The notes under the pieces are model-generated. The model worked only from the letters and a program-made list of their open reading frames with translations, made no database searches and had not been told where the DNA came from. Position numbers and translations under genes: made by a program. DNA of 64,000 nt. Origin: Platycnemis pennipes (Eukaryota; Arthropoda; Insecta; Odonata; Platycnemididae). This document shows, piece after piece, positions 40,501-55,500 of this stretch. The stretch lies in contig OW121848.1 in NCBI GenBank assembly GCA_933228895.1, positions 138,340,615-138,404,614 of the forward strand. The letters run 5' to 3'. Numbering within the stretch: position 1 is the stretch's first letter; each line of letters starts with the position of its first letter.

Positions 40501-43500
40501 CTCCGCCCCTTACCCACACCACCATTCTCCGCTGTCATGTGATTGGCTAGATGCTTTTCCGCTTTTGTCCATCTTGTCCATCTGCTCCTATGCCTCTGAT
40601 TTGAACATGGCTAAACAAAAGAACTAAAAAGTTCGAACGTGTGCAAGGTACGTCAGGGGCGGCCGTAAATTGTCAATGCATGGACTTGATTGGACTTTAA
40701 ATAATGTAGAGATGGCACAAATATTGTATTCTAAGTTGTAGTTGACAAAAAATGCTACGAATGATAAATACAATGTGTTAATTTGTACTTTGCAGTGCAT
40801 CACCCTCAAGAAATATCGCTCCTAATACCGAGCATATATCGTGGCAGGAGCTTCTTGGCCTCACTATATCTGTTTTCTTTTACATGTTAATCATAGACCT
40901 TTCGATGGTACATTGCTAATCACTCGTAATTGCGAGATTCTCGCTATATCGCTATACCGTACTCACTATAAAGGGCTTCTACTGTACATATTTGCAGCAT
41001 AAGTTGAATAATGCCAAAATCTCTTACTTGAAATGCTGGGGGACATAGGGAGATACAAACTAAATTATATTATGGTTGAGCAAAGATTTAGGAACAGTAT
41101 GAAAAACTTCTACAGTGGTAAATCATGTGTATCCTTTTGCGTCGCCATCTTTAAAAACCATCCCATAATTCTTAGCGCCTTTGGAGGGTAGAAGAATGGT
41201 TGTTGTGGTAACAAAATGTAAACAATTACTTGCGCGATGTTTATTGCTCATAAAGGAGCCGAAGAAATACTTCATGTGTGAGTTTGATATTATTTCGTTT
41301 TTTTCCCATCAGAAAGATTGAAATTCAAATGCTAAAAATGACAAATATAAATTAAATAGGCAATTCCTAAGTGTATAACGGAAAATAATTCATGACTATA
41401 TCTTGCTAAGACATTAAACTCGGAGTGGTAAATATTCAAAGAACACAAATATTTCTATAAATAGGTGAGATAAATTGCTTTTCTGTTTTTTGAACAATAA
41501 TTGTGAGGCAAGTGGTTGAATTGGCTGATATGATTTTTTGAAATTTGTACGGTAGTTTTCTCTTTTGCTTGTACATTATTTGTGATAAAACGCGGCCGAT
41601 ATTTAATAAATGAATACCGTCAGCGTCGATTTCATCACCAAACCGAGTATTTCACCAACAGATCTGTTCCTTTCCATTTTATTATTTGCACTAACAATTT
41701 GTAAGTAGATGTACTCTAGGCACGACATTGCACTTGGATGTAACCATGGATTAGGTTGTAAATTGAAGCACTTCAAAACAAAGTTTGTGTAATTATAATG
41801 GAAAAAGCATTAAATTACGTAAAATAATAACCGAAAGGTGATTGCTACTTGGAATATCTGGAAATAAAGGCTTTGTAATGCTAGACGTAGGCGAAAATGG
41901 AGAAAGTCTTACCGCTACAGTGAGAATTTGATCAAATAATAATATAATAACAATCTATGTCAATGCTCGAGCTTAAGCTAGTTTATTTGCTGATAAAATA
42001 GTTTTTAATTCAAAAGAGAATATCTCCGGTGATCATCCTTTTAACTTTAATTACAACAAAAGAACTTTTACAAAAGTTCTTCAAAAATGACCGCGAGTGA
42101 AATAAGAGTACCTCAATTCAGGTTATTGCTACTCATTTGTTTTAAAGTACCATTGTTACACCGTAGGTTGCGACACTGTAGCTTTCGTCCGAATTCATGC
42201 TCCCTTTAGTCATCGGGGAATTCAGGCACCTTCGATGGCTAAAGGAACATGGCTAATTCCTAATGGCTAATGAATTCGGATACAGCCTGAGAGTATATCA
42301 GGAATTAGTGAACAGAACAGAAGAGCAAACAGTTGAGGAAGGATGGGAAAAAAATGGGTTCAGAAGGCACTAAAGGGGACAAGAAACATTGGGTGCTGTG
42401 AGAAATGAAAGATGAAATTGTGGAATAATGGAATTAGAAAGATTTAAACACAGCTCGGCAAAAGAAAATATAAGGAAATAAGGAGATAATAATGTACGGG
42501 GAGATTGAGAGGGTCCAGAGAGGAGAAATAGGTCCCCTGTACTCTAAGGTTGGAATGTTATCCAGCATTAAGAAGAGGAAAACGATAATGTGTATGAGTT
42601 GTAAGTCAGGAGAGCTACTGAGAGAACTTCATGAGATTCAGCTTCAATGGATGGAATACACGGAACAACTATGATGACGAAAATAGGTCTAGGAACTTCA
42701 AATTGAAGAACCGTGAACTGGCCGCGATCCCAGTCAAGGCGAATGATTTTTTCTCTGTAGAATTTCCGCCACCGTCTAGGAACTTGGATGCAAGAGGAAA
42801 ATGATGCTGATAAGGATGAACTGGGACCAGAAATATTGGATGGTGAGATAGGGTAGGCATTACATGAAATGAAGATGAGGAAAGCAGTTAGGATTGATAA
42901 CGATGAGAGAGATTTTATGGGCTTGTTCGTAGGATGTACAAGGACGGAGTTTGACTGGAAGATTGTTTAAAAACAGTAATAATAGCCATACCGATACCAT
43001 ACAAGAAAGACCAGCCCATAAATGCCGAAAATCTTCGAGTTCATAAAAAAATAATAAAATGTTGACACCAATTCCATATCATCAGCCAGTTTTTGAATTA
43101 TGCAATCGGGACAACAGACATGGCAAAATCGACGTAGTGTAATCTCTTGAGGCATTACGTCAACCTCTACCTCAACAGTCATAGTCACCATCACCCGTCA
43201 CAAAATTAGCGACACTGTTCAACAGAGCCAAATCAATTGCAGACGACGAGAGCATTTCGTTGGAATTAAAACATCTAAAGACGACCCTCCAACAAAATAG
43301 ATATAGCAGACGGCAAATTTCGATGGCCCTAAAAAGGTCTTTTGACGCAAAGAAGAACATCGCTGAGGAAACGTACAATAAACTCGCTGCCAATGCCTTT
43401 CTGCCGTATATTTCCACCATTTCGGGAAAGATCGAACGAATCCTTCATCGCTTCGATATTGAAACGATCCACCTACCTCAACCTTAAATTTGGGACTGGT

Positions 43501-46500
43501 TGGTGAAGGCCAAGAATCCAATCGGGCTGAAGACTCCAGGGGTATACAAAATTTCCTGCGAATGTGGTATGGTGTATGTGGGAGACACTGGTTGTACCAT
43601 CGAGCAAAGATTGAAGGAACACCAAAGACTATGGAAATGGAGAAATCAGCTGTTGCGGAGCACAGCATAAAAAGAGACCACGCAATACAATGGGATAAGG
43701 CAAAATTACTTTGCTGATCAAATTTCTATTGGGATAGACTCACTAAGGAGGCCATCGAGATCCGTCTCGAAAATAATAACATAAATAGAGACACTGGTTT
43801 CAACCTCAGTAACACCTGGAGGCCAGTAATAAATTGCATCCGAGAGATGAGGAAGGGCGGCCCGGCGGCGAATATTCAAGGAGGCCAACAATCGGGCCCG
43901 ATTAAATTTAAACCGACGTCTCGGCCAATCAGGAGACACCTGACCCAGGCGAAAGATATATATATATATATAACTGTAATAATAAAATCCGGCACTCAGA
44001 AGCCCTGATGATGAAGAGTGAGTCGCTCTTTGAAATGTTGGCAGTAATGGAGCCTATTAACCAGTGCCAAGCACGAGAAACATTTCTTCATAGTATTCGC
44101 CGGGAAAACACTAGATCTTATAGCAATTGACCAAGTTTATACAGGTATTGTCACAATATGAAGTACAAATAAAAAGGTAAATAAGCAGTTATAACCAAGT
44201 TATTATTATTGTTTATAAGTGGTTAGTTAAAACATTGTAACTGAATCACTATCAGAGAATATTCTGAAACATATTTATAGAAATGGATTCAAAGAAATAA
44301 TAAATTTTCAAAGTTGTTAAAAAGAGAAAATCATTTCACAGAAAAAAAATCTTTTCTTAAGATCATACCTTGTATACATTCCTGCCTTCTGGATTGAAAA
44401 GGGCAAAAGTGTGCCTACGAGACATAAAGCCTTGCTCCAGATCCCTGAGCTTTAGGCCATCTAAGGGCAACATGTACTTCTTTTCTCTTTCCTGAAATAA
44501 TGAAAAAAATCCCATTTCAAATAATTATAACAATTTTGACAACAACCATCCAAAGTGTATAATCGAATTCTCAAACAACTGCCTTCAACTCAAAAGCAAG
44601 AATTTTATTGGAGTACAGTAGTGTTCACTCAGAACATAAAAACAACAGCCAATTATAGTGGCGCATTTCCTATGGTTGCATTTGGAACCACCAGGAACTG
44701 TGACAAACAGAAAATCACACCAAATAAGGTTACACAGCCTCTAATACACCATCTAAACATGAACTTAAGATCCTGAAGACACCATCTGAATGTTCAACTC
44801 AACATGCCACAAGGTTATTTACATTCACTTTCTGAATACTTGAAAAAGCTATTTGAAAACAATTATCAGTACAAAAATGACTTTAAAATGTTTAAAAAGC
44901 ACATTGCTAAAACACTACTGGATGAACCACAATGGCTATAGTTTCCATTTAAAATTTAAAATAGAGAACAACATCAGCTGAAAGTATTCCTAGAAAGAAA
45001 CACATATTTCACACATTTATTAGATGTGTACGAAAGTATTCATATACAGAAGAGTTGCAACAACACCATAATTAGCTACCAATAACTAATTTTCTCCTGC
45101 TTAATTTCTCTTTGTCCACAAAGTAACCAATTTTCCCCCTTTCCTTGGGCATCTCTCTTCCCTCACCTAATCCCCCCACACCTCTATTATCTGCTCCTGA
45201 TCACCCAACCAATCATAACATAAAGGCGAAGGAGATTCCTCATAAACTCTGATTGTGAGCATGAATGTAATTCACGAGGGTGACAGTACTCTGTGAATTT
45301 ACAAACCCAAGCTCGTGATTGAGTGAAAAGTCCCTGAACCTTGATTGTATGTGTATGTGAGAATGAGAATCACGAGTGTGACTTTAAATCATATGCAAAC
45401 CCAAGTGAGCGAGTGCTTGAAATTTATTATCATTTTTTAGCTTTTTATTTCATGTGTTATTTTTTCATTTTTATCACCATACTATCCCCTATTTTGAACT
45501 CACAAAGGTGACTGTATTTAGTATACAAACCTGAGTGAGTGAGCGATTGTGCGAGTCATTGTTTGTTTATATTTTTACGTTTCCCTTAATTTGGTGTGTG
45601 ATGATTTTTTTCGGTTGCTATCGTAACACTGATGAGTGAGTGGGCTAGTGTCATTTTGTTTTCATTCATCTTTCTTTGTATGCTTGATTTTGTATGAGAG
45701 ATTGTGAGCTCCCTTATTTTGTATTCATTCCTTCTATTCCCCTCCCCCTTTTTCTCTCTTCTCTTTCCCTTCCTCCCTCACCCCTTATGATCACAGCTTT
45801 GAGAAATTTTCTTCTTCATTTTGCATTGCATACAGTCATAGAGACGTTCTCTTCATTGTTCACACATTTACATTCATTAAAGGATACACTAGACTAATAG
45901 AACACTACAATAAACTAGCCATTATTAGACAATACACTTTGTAATATGTAACTTAAATTTTATAGAGTGGGCAAGAAATTATTTCCTGACCCAGGTAATA
46001 TCTATATTAATTTGACCATCTATTTGTGATCTGAATTCACCTGATATATTATAGCATGTTAGATATTAGTAATTAAACTATAATTAACATGAGTTAACAA
46101 TAGAGCATACCTATGTATAGTTAATATTTATAAAAACATTTATAACATTTATAGTTAATTATATAGAAATTAACATTAGTTAATAATATAGCAGAATTCC
46201 ATATTCTGATCTGAAATTAAGATAATATATTTTCACAAATTTACATTTTCATCCCTACACTCCATGCCACTTACAAATATTCTATTTTTAAATTTAGTTC
46301 CATCCTTAATTATCTTGTTCATTCGACCATTTTTTTGTGAGATTGTGCAAAAATTTTCCCAAAATAATAATATGTGAACTAATGACAAAATATGAACATT
46401 TTTTTGTGAATAAAATAAATTGTTACCACTTGCAAACTCATAGATATTTATTTCCAAATTAAATGTTAAAAATAAGTGAAAATGCAGTGAACTTTGAGGA

Positions 46501-49500
46501 AAAAAGGTGGTAAAACAAATGATGCGGGTTGCATATCAAGTATTGTGTAGGTTGCATAAGTCCACCATGCTGTATGTTATTAATTATTACTGCTATGACC
46601 TACATCCAATTTAATAAGTCATATGATGGCCCAAAAAAATTACTTGGGGAACCACAAAAATTTGTCGTCTAATGAATCGAAAAGGATATACAACAGAGAA
46701 AACTAACTTATTTCCCACCGTTGGTATAATTTAAGCATTCATAAGATAAGGCATTTTCTGTGTAAACCATTTCACCTGCCATAAAATCATTATGATAGAA
46801 GATAGTTCAGTGATTCAGCTACAGTTAACCTTATAGTCACAAATAAAAACCATTGCAACATATTTTTAAAATTCAGTAGAAGCTCTATGTAACCAGAGCT
46901 CTTGGGAGTCAAAAAACACTATATCGGGCTCTCGTTATAACTGATGATGCCCAAACAATCATTCCACAGTCAATTCCTGCAACTTTAAACACTAGTTTAA
47001 GCAATATTGTGGGTGCTTTGAGTGAATGGCCAACATTTTCTATTAAGATAGCTATTAAAAATAATATTTCTGCACACTTCACTGGCCTTGGTAGTTTTTA
47101 CTGTCAATGACATTAAATTTTATGTTACACATAATTAGACGGAATATAAAACGTTGACTTCTGATACTTAGGACAGTGCAAAACAGTACTTTCTTGAGTT
47201 TGAGATAAGTCGCGGAAGTAAGTAATATAGCAATGTTATGGACTATTGCAAAAACTTTGGAAACCAGAAAAATTGTCATGCCTTTCAAACTACTTCTCTA
47301 AAAGTAGTAAAAAGTTAGAAAGGGATCTGAGAAAGTTCTATTTATTATAATTTGCAAGAATGCTAGGTCATAGCATGTCCAAGATATTTCTTTGCTGAAT
47401 TTAATTCCATACAAGCACCTAGCTGGTTACCTTCTCCAGGATAGAGGCAGAAATGAAAGAGGTCACTGAGCATGAGAGATATCATTGCTATCATACAACA
47501 GTGGGCAAAGGATATTGAGTACTGGTGACATTCCAATAAAAAAAATCATGGCACTTAACAAACAAATGATATAAAGATAGAACCAAATAAAAACACTTAC
47601 CTCATCATCCTTGAACCATGAAATACTCTCAGACGTGAGGACAAACCAATAATCTCGTGAACCTCCTTTCATTATACCCAAGTTGTGTATACACATGAAA
47701 CCTTTCCTGATAACTTGATTACCCAACTTCCTCCCAGCTTTATTAGAGTTTTCTGATGACTGCTGTGCACTTGAAGGCAAAAGAGAACTAGATGACAGTT
47801 TTTGACTGTATGCTCATAATTCTTCATATTAGATAGAAACTATTATTAACATGAGTAGGTAAAATAATCTTTGCACCAGCACATGAACTGAATACCATTA
47901 ATGATCGCTAAAATACCTAGAGCAACCATAACTGAACTTTTTTCATTTGTGAATCAACACACTACATAATATAACTGACTCATCACTCAACCCTTTAAAA
48001 CAATATGGTATTATGTGAATACATCACCACGTTTAACATACCTAAAGATGAGTGAGCATTTGATCTTTTCAAAATTATGAATGGAATTTGCGAAAAGAAT
48101 TCTCATTTTTAAATTTACCTAGTGAAAATAAATTTCACTCTTATAACATTTCAATTTCCACATAATTCTTCTTGAGAGATGTCTAGGGGCATCTGAATAA
48201 ATCTAAATATAAATGATACTTTTGATGACTTATCCTGAAAGAAAACCAACCCTGACTTTTCTTTCTTTCAGTAGTAAACACTCCAGTTTACAAGTTTTTT
48301 CTCACACATTAACTTCATTATATTACTTCCACAAAAGAGATTCCTGAGCAATAACAAGAATGGAGGAACATAAGCAGTTATTTATGTTATTTTGTTTTAT
48401 TCTAATTAACTCATTATCATCAGATGTAACAGTTTTCCTTTCAGATAGTACACAGCCGATCCTTGCACATACTCATATATATCAACCCCTCTAGCATGAC
48501 TTTAAATGGAGGGATTTCATCCCTGAGCATGTGCGACATACCATCTGCGTCCGCTATAATCCATGTCTCAAGCGTGTGCGGAGACCACTTGTGTCCAGGT
48601 TTTTCATTGGGAATTCTTATCGCTCACGCTCAAATATTTGCATTTTCAGCGAGTATATATGTGATCCAATGCCTCCTGCCTTTTCCTGGTCCTCCTACAT
48701 ATTTGTGTTAATGTTTACGCATCTAAAAAAATTTCGTTCAACTCATGCCTAGGAAAGGGAAGGCTCTCTCTAATGTATCAATGCGATTATCTAAATAAAA
48801 ACTTCAATATCACTTGACACTTTTTTTATGTTTGCATCTATCCCTTACATGTCAATATGGCCTCTCACTTAACAATCCTTTTTTCCTCCTCTCTGATAAC
48901 TAGGGCGTTAGCTCAATACAAAACAATAAAAAACCGAAAAGTAAATACACTAAATAACAAATGGATATCAAAAATGAAATACATAAAAAGAATGGAAATA
49001 TATAAAAGTGATGTTCGTTATCTAAGGTATATGCATCATCTTGCAGCCCAGCATCTGGTGTCTGCATACGAACGTATTTTTTCCCACTCACTATCTCCTT
49101 TATGAGCTTCCAGAGAGATGATATGGGCGTGCTGATGCTGAATGCTTTCTTCTGTGGTTCCTTGTTACCTGTTTTTCTGTGTCAATATTTCCATTCTCTT
49201 TCATCGAGGTAATAATTACATAGCCATGGTCCTTCCAGGCATGGTTACTCAATGTAACCATGAGCTTCTAGGAACTTCGAAGACCTGTCAGCTCTGGTAT
49301 CTTATTTACAATGTTTGAAGGGTTGAGTTACCCGCCTATGGTTGAGTTGGGGGCTTAGTTTTTTTTCTTCGTTGGGACCATCCCGTCGCTGAACCCCTCT
49401 TTAGCTGACCATGGCTTCTAGCTCACATGAGTTGTCCGATGAGCAAGTGCTTGACGTTCTGGAAGATGAGAGTTGTAATATGTTCAGATGCAATTTCTGA

Positions 49501-52500
49501 GGATTCAATTGGCTACTCTCTGGATTCTAGTTCCGAAGAGGAAGAACCTTCTCAATTGTCTGTTAATATTCAAGATAATAACTGGGAAGAGATCGACAGT
49601 GCTAATCCTCCTGTGCCTTTTGCGTGTGATTTGCTTGGGAAACAAATACTGCCTGTTCAGTGTGCTGATGATCCCCTGGATTATTTTGAGCTATTTTTCG
49701 ATGACAATGTAATTGCAATAATAGTGACTGAAACAAACCACTACACAGAACATTTTCTTGCCTGTGAGAAAGAAAAAATCTTGGCACAAAAAAAATCGCG
49801 CTTTCAAAAATGGGTTCCTACAACTCCGAGAGAAATAAGGGTATTCCTAGGTTTGCTTATGTTGATAGGAATAATTCAGAAACCAAGCCTCAAAATGTTT
49901 TTTTAGTAGAAAACATAAATTAGAAACTCCATTTTTTCCTACTGTAATGAGCGAGGAAAGGTTTTCATTACTGTCTAAATTTCTCCATAACTCCATAAAT
50001 TTCTCCATGTGGATAACACCAATGAGGAATTGGTAAAAAGGGATCCAAAACTGTATAAATTTCTACCAATTAGTGAATATATAAAAAAATTAATTCCAAA
50101 AAGTGTATATGCCGGGAAAGGAAGTCAGTGTTGATGAATCTTTGTTATTGTGGAAAGGTAGACTTTCTTGGAAAGAATATATTCCCATGAAAGGTTCTCG
50201 GTTTGGGATAAAAATATTCAAACTTTGTGACTCCGTAGGGTATTTATGGAATTTTATTATTTACATTGGCTTAGGGACCAATTTAGAGTGTGAAATTACA
50301 AATGACAAAGACCTTTTCTCAACAAAATTTGTTCTAAAAGGAAGCTCAAGAACGGAGAAGTGGTTAGCACAAAGTATGGGAAATTAGTTGCAATGAAGTG
50401 GAAGGATAAGCGCAAAGTGACAATGCTAACTACTAAACATTCCGACCAAATGTATCCCATTAGTCGGAAGGGTGGGTTAGAATGTGTGAACAAACCTGCG
50501 TGTGTGATAGATTACAATAAATATATGGGAGGCATAGACTTGAAAGACCAACTTTTAGAATCATTCTTAATAGAAAGGAAAAGGACCAAAATGTGGTACA
50601 AGAAACTATTCAACCATTTCGTAAATATAGCTGTCTTAAATTCTTACATTCTATACTGCAAGGCAAGTGACAAAAAAAGATCATCTGTCGTTCAGAGTAG
50701 ACTTAGTCAAAATCATAGTCAAGTATCATGAACAGAACATAGAGAAATGCAAAGGACGGCCATCAGATACGGATACAGAATGTACACACTTGAAGAAAGT
50801 GCGTGGTGTGTATGAAAAACGGAAAGATACAAGATACAGGTGTAAAATGTCACCCTGCTTAGACCTCTGTTTCGAGAAATACCACCCTCAGGTACACTAC
50901 TAAATGGAGTGCAAGAAAAAATAAATGACCCGGAAAAATATAAGTATTAATTTATAACAATAAAGTGCAAATATTGTTGAATTGACTGTAATTTTTTACA
51001 ATTTTTTTGAAGAGTGACTATTATGTTAAAAATAATTAGGCTAAGGTCTGCATAACTGGTTGACACTGCCCAGAAATAAAGCACCCTGAGCGATTTAAAT
51101 AGCTCCGATTAAAGTCACGCTAGAGGCATGGAATTTAGCGGATGCAACTGCTACGTCACACACGCTGGAGGGGTTAAGCATTAACTACAGCTAAATTACA
51201 CTAAGAGAAGAGTAATTGGAAAGAACAGTAACAGAGAATAACCACTTAAAAAATAGTTTAACAATTTACTGTGTAAAAATGAACTGTTGTTTGTGGAAGA
51301 ATTGTCCCAAAAAATCACCAATTCCTAGAAAACTGCGATAGTGAAATACAGGTTAAAAGTTATGCCACAAGTAAATGGCTTAATTCCCACAAAGACTACA
51401 TATAATAATATCTTCAAATCTTATATCATTCATCTCTCAAAACATTTTATACCACTAACAAAAGAAAGGCATTAACAATATATGATATTTGGCTTTCTTA
51501 AGGCTGCTTTACACAATACAATTTTTTGTACAAACGCTTGTATGAGGAAATTGTACCATGTAAAGCAGCAAATTGTGTGAACGCTTGTGCGAATGTCTGA
51601 ATGACTGTATGGAAAATTGAACCCGTTCTAATTCCATTCAGACAAACATACAATTTCGTTCAGTTTATACAAGCATTTGTACAAGAAATTGTATGAAAAA
51701 TTGTATCGTGTAAAGCGACCTTTACAAAGCCAATATAGTTAAAATAAAATCAACAATTTCAAACTGTGCATGGATTTAACCCTTTCGCCGGAGCCTTATG
51801 AAGGGAATTTTTCCTGTGGTAGGAGGAGCATGAGAGGTTTCTTTACTCTCCTGTCTGGAGCTCTCTTGTGGCGAGGAAGTAGGTAAGTATACCATTCCCA
51901 CCATTTGTGGACCTAACTCAGCGGGACACCGGACCCTTTCCCCTGACACTAGGCTCGACCAACCAACCCTTTAGCAGCCTTTTTCACAGCAGGAGTCTGT
52001 GGTAAATTGATTGAATTAGCAGTGTTTACTTAAAAAACCCTTATGCATATTCCAAAAATTTAAACTTAAAAAATGGATTCCATGTGTTTTGCTGAGCGCC
52101 TGAAATTTTTAAATGAAATTCTAGCAATTATATTAACACGTTTCACTGCTAATCCCATCATTTGACATGTTTCCTTAGTTTCTGAGAAATGCGGATCACG
52201 TCAATTGACGAGTTTCCGAATTTCATTCTTTTAAGTGCGGAAACACGTCAAATGACGAACTGATTCTCCAATATAACAAGCATGAGTACGTAGTTAGAAA
52301 AAAAACTGCCTAATGGCGTTTGCTGGTTGAAGCAGGATAGAAGCAGGAGAGTTGTTTCCGACCCATCACGACACTTGTGTTGTGCATGTAGTAGGGAAAT
52401 GGCATGCCGTGGGTTATATGATGCAGATATTGCGGATGCTTTTACCAGACATTCTTGATGAAGAAAGTGATTTTCTTGATTCAGATGCATCTGAGGACTA

Positions 52501-55500
52501 TCCTGATTATGCATAACAACGTTTAGTTAGTTCGAGTATGCAAAAATTGCATATGGTTTACCATTCTGGGAAAACATTTTTTACTGATTTTTTTACGATA
52601 TAGTTCTTACTACACTTGTTGGTAAATTTTATATCTAGATTCTGAGAGTGACAATTCTAAATCAATAGAATCACAATTTGAACAAACTGTTACTAGAGGC
52701 CACAACTTTATTCTACGTCATGCTGGGGGCAGAGTTAGAGCAAGAGGAGGCAGGGGTCAAGCTGCAGCACGAAGAACGGATTCAGAAGATGGCTGGACGA
52801 CTGTGGATCAGCTACCAACGCTTGATGTTTTTACGGGAGACACAGGTATTACTGATGTTCCAGAATTAGATGAAGATAGTGACCTGCAAGATTTCTTCGA
52901 ATATTTTGTGAATAGTGATGTCCTCCACCTCATAAAGGAACAAACAAATCTCTATGCCCATCAGCATCTGAGAAAAATGAGAAATACCAGTGAAATATCA
53001 CCTCAAAGTAAAATGGGAAAATGGAAATCAGTCACTTTAAGTGATATTAAAAATTTTTTAGCGTTGATATTTCACATGAGTATTGACCAGAAACCTGCAT
53101 TACAGGATCACTGATCATTAGACCTGGTGACGTCATGCAATTTTTGCCCAAACATTATGAGTCGTGATAGATTCCTTGTCATTCTCTTCAATTTCCATTT
53201 GAGTGACAATAGTTTATATATACAAAAAGGAGAACCCAGACATGACCCTTTGTACAAGGTTCGTCCTTTACTAGAAATTCTGCGACTTCGATTCCAAAGA
53301 GCATGTCAGCCACGAGAAGACAACCATTGATGAAGGGGTGTGTAAATTCAGGGGAAGACTCTCCTTCAAGCAGTATATGCCTAAGAAACTGAGCAAATAC
53401 GGCGTGAATGTTTATATGCTTTCAGAGTCAGATACAGGTTATATCTGGAATTTTGATGTGTATGGTGGGCAGGATAACGGAACTGTAAATGTCGTAAAAA
53501 ACTGGCACTTTGGATAGGCACTTTTGCTGAAAATGGTCACATATTATACACACACAGATTCTACACCAGCCCCACACTTGCAACTGAATTGGAGAAATAA
53601 AAAACAGCCCTAGTTGGGACCATTCAGAAAAATAGAAGAGGCATGCCTATTGATTTAAGAAACGTGAAATTGAAACATGGAGAGCAAATATTCAGCCGAA
53701 AAGGCAATTTGTTAGCACTTTGTTGGTAGGACAAATGTAACGTGCACATGTTGAGCACAAGACATACAGTGGAAATGATAACATTTATAGCTCGAAGAGG
53801 TAGAGAAAAAAAAAACCAGCTAGTGTCATATCCTACAATAAGAAAAAATTTGGTGTCGATCTCTCCGATCAGTGCATGTCATATGGAGCATTTGAACATC
53901 GTAGCATCAAATGGTGGCGTAAATTGGCATTTCATTTACTACTCATGTGCATCGTGAATGCTGTAATCTTATATAACCAGGTAAAACACGAGAAAATTAC
54001 CATCACGCAGTTTATTGCCAAGCTATGCAGTGAACTTGTGGTCATTGAGGATATTTCGCAGTCACCAAGATCGAGTGGAGCACAACTAAGCTGGCTTACA
54101 GGAGGTAAGCATTTTTTAGAAAAAATTCCTCCACCTTCTGGAATGAAAAGGGTGCAAAGGGTGTGCAAAGTGTGTTCAGCGAAAGGCAGTAAAGAAACTG
54201 GAAAAGCCAAGCGGAAGGACACGTCATATCAATGTAGTGAATGCAAAACCACACTGTGTATAAACCGATGTTTCAAAATTTACCACTCAAGAAAAAACTA
54301 CAGAAATTGATATAATAGAAATGTATTCCATATCAAAAGAAAAATTAGTGTTGCTTATAGGGATTGCAATGTCTCACATCATGAATTAATGTCATAAAGA
54401 GTGCATATATTCAGTTCAGTTTAAAAAATAAATAATGATTATGTTGCATACCCATGTTTATGGTCCTCTTCTTTTATTTCCAAGAAATGAGCAATTTTCA
54501 AAACATCGTGAAAATTTTTAGGTTAAACATATTCTAACCAACTTACAGCAAAGACACATAGAAGAATCAAGCTTTCAAGCAATATAAATAGCATTTTTCT
54601 AAGTGATACAGATATTTTTCAGTGATAGCATGAATAGAGCTTAAAATATGCAGCATTCTACAATAGAAATATACTTAAATTCCCAGCAGCGAGAGTTTTA
54701 AAAAATTTAAGGCAAATCCTTTTTAAAGCAAATTATGACCAGTCAAAATGTACAGGCACTTCCAAAAAAAAGTTAACACTTCAGAGCCGAAAATTTTCTA
54801 AGTCCCGAGTTGACGGTGATTTGACTTCGCTGCGTCACGGCTTCCCTCTGGCGGAGCCTCGAGAAGCTCTGACCGAAAACAAACCCCCTTCCCTGTTTAG
54901 CAGAAGGGATTACTGCACGGTCGGTCTTATTATGCCCTAAAGAAGGGGGCTATGGTGGGCACTCAATGGTCGTTTTTTCCGACTCGCGCTGAACGACATT
55001 TGAAGTCCTGAACATATTTCTACCGTCGCATAGTGGTCGGAAATCGGAAAAATCTGGACAAAATTCAAAAATAGCTTTCTTTGAAATATGACTTAATACT
55101 TCACACAAAAAAAGACTGCTAATTAAGGAATAATACATCATTTGACATGCTTTTCATCTATTAGCCAGATACAGGAGCTCAAACATGACCAAATTTCCCA
55201 ATAAACACCTGAACTAATTTTTCTCCGAATGTCTTCCAAGTTAAGTTGATCGTGACGTTATGCGAGGAATTTGATTGAATAAATAATAGCATGATCTATT
55301 AACACAAGTATTTGCCTTTAAATTACCAAAGCTTCAAATATTTTTGAAGCATTTTAGCGCAATTCCGTTAAAAAATGTCAGACGCTGTTCTCAGATAAAA
55401 TGTTTACATAATATAGAGAATATCTAGCGTTTTATGAAGAGACCTGTCAAGTGACTTATATCAGAGCACTCGTTGAAGACTCATAAACACGAAATTGAAG

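Noticed and set aside
43219..43668. 149-codon minus-strand open frame
   Set aside because: Antisense to the Penelope RT/nuclease remnant.
45230..45680. Regulatory repeat array of GTGAGTGAG motifs
   Set aside because: The spacing is irregular and the motif simple, most likely low-complexity intron sequence.
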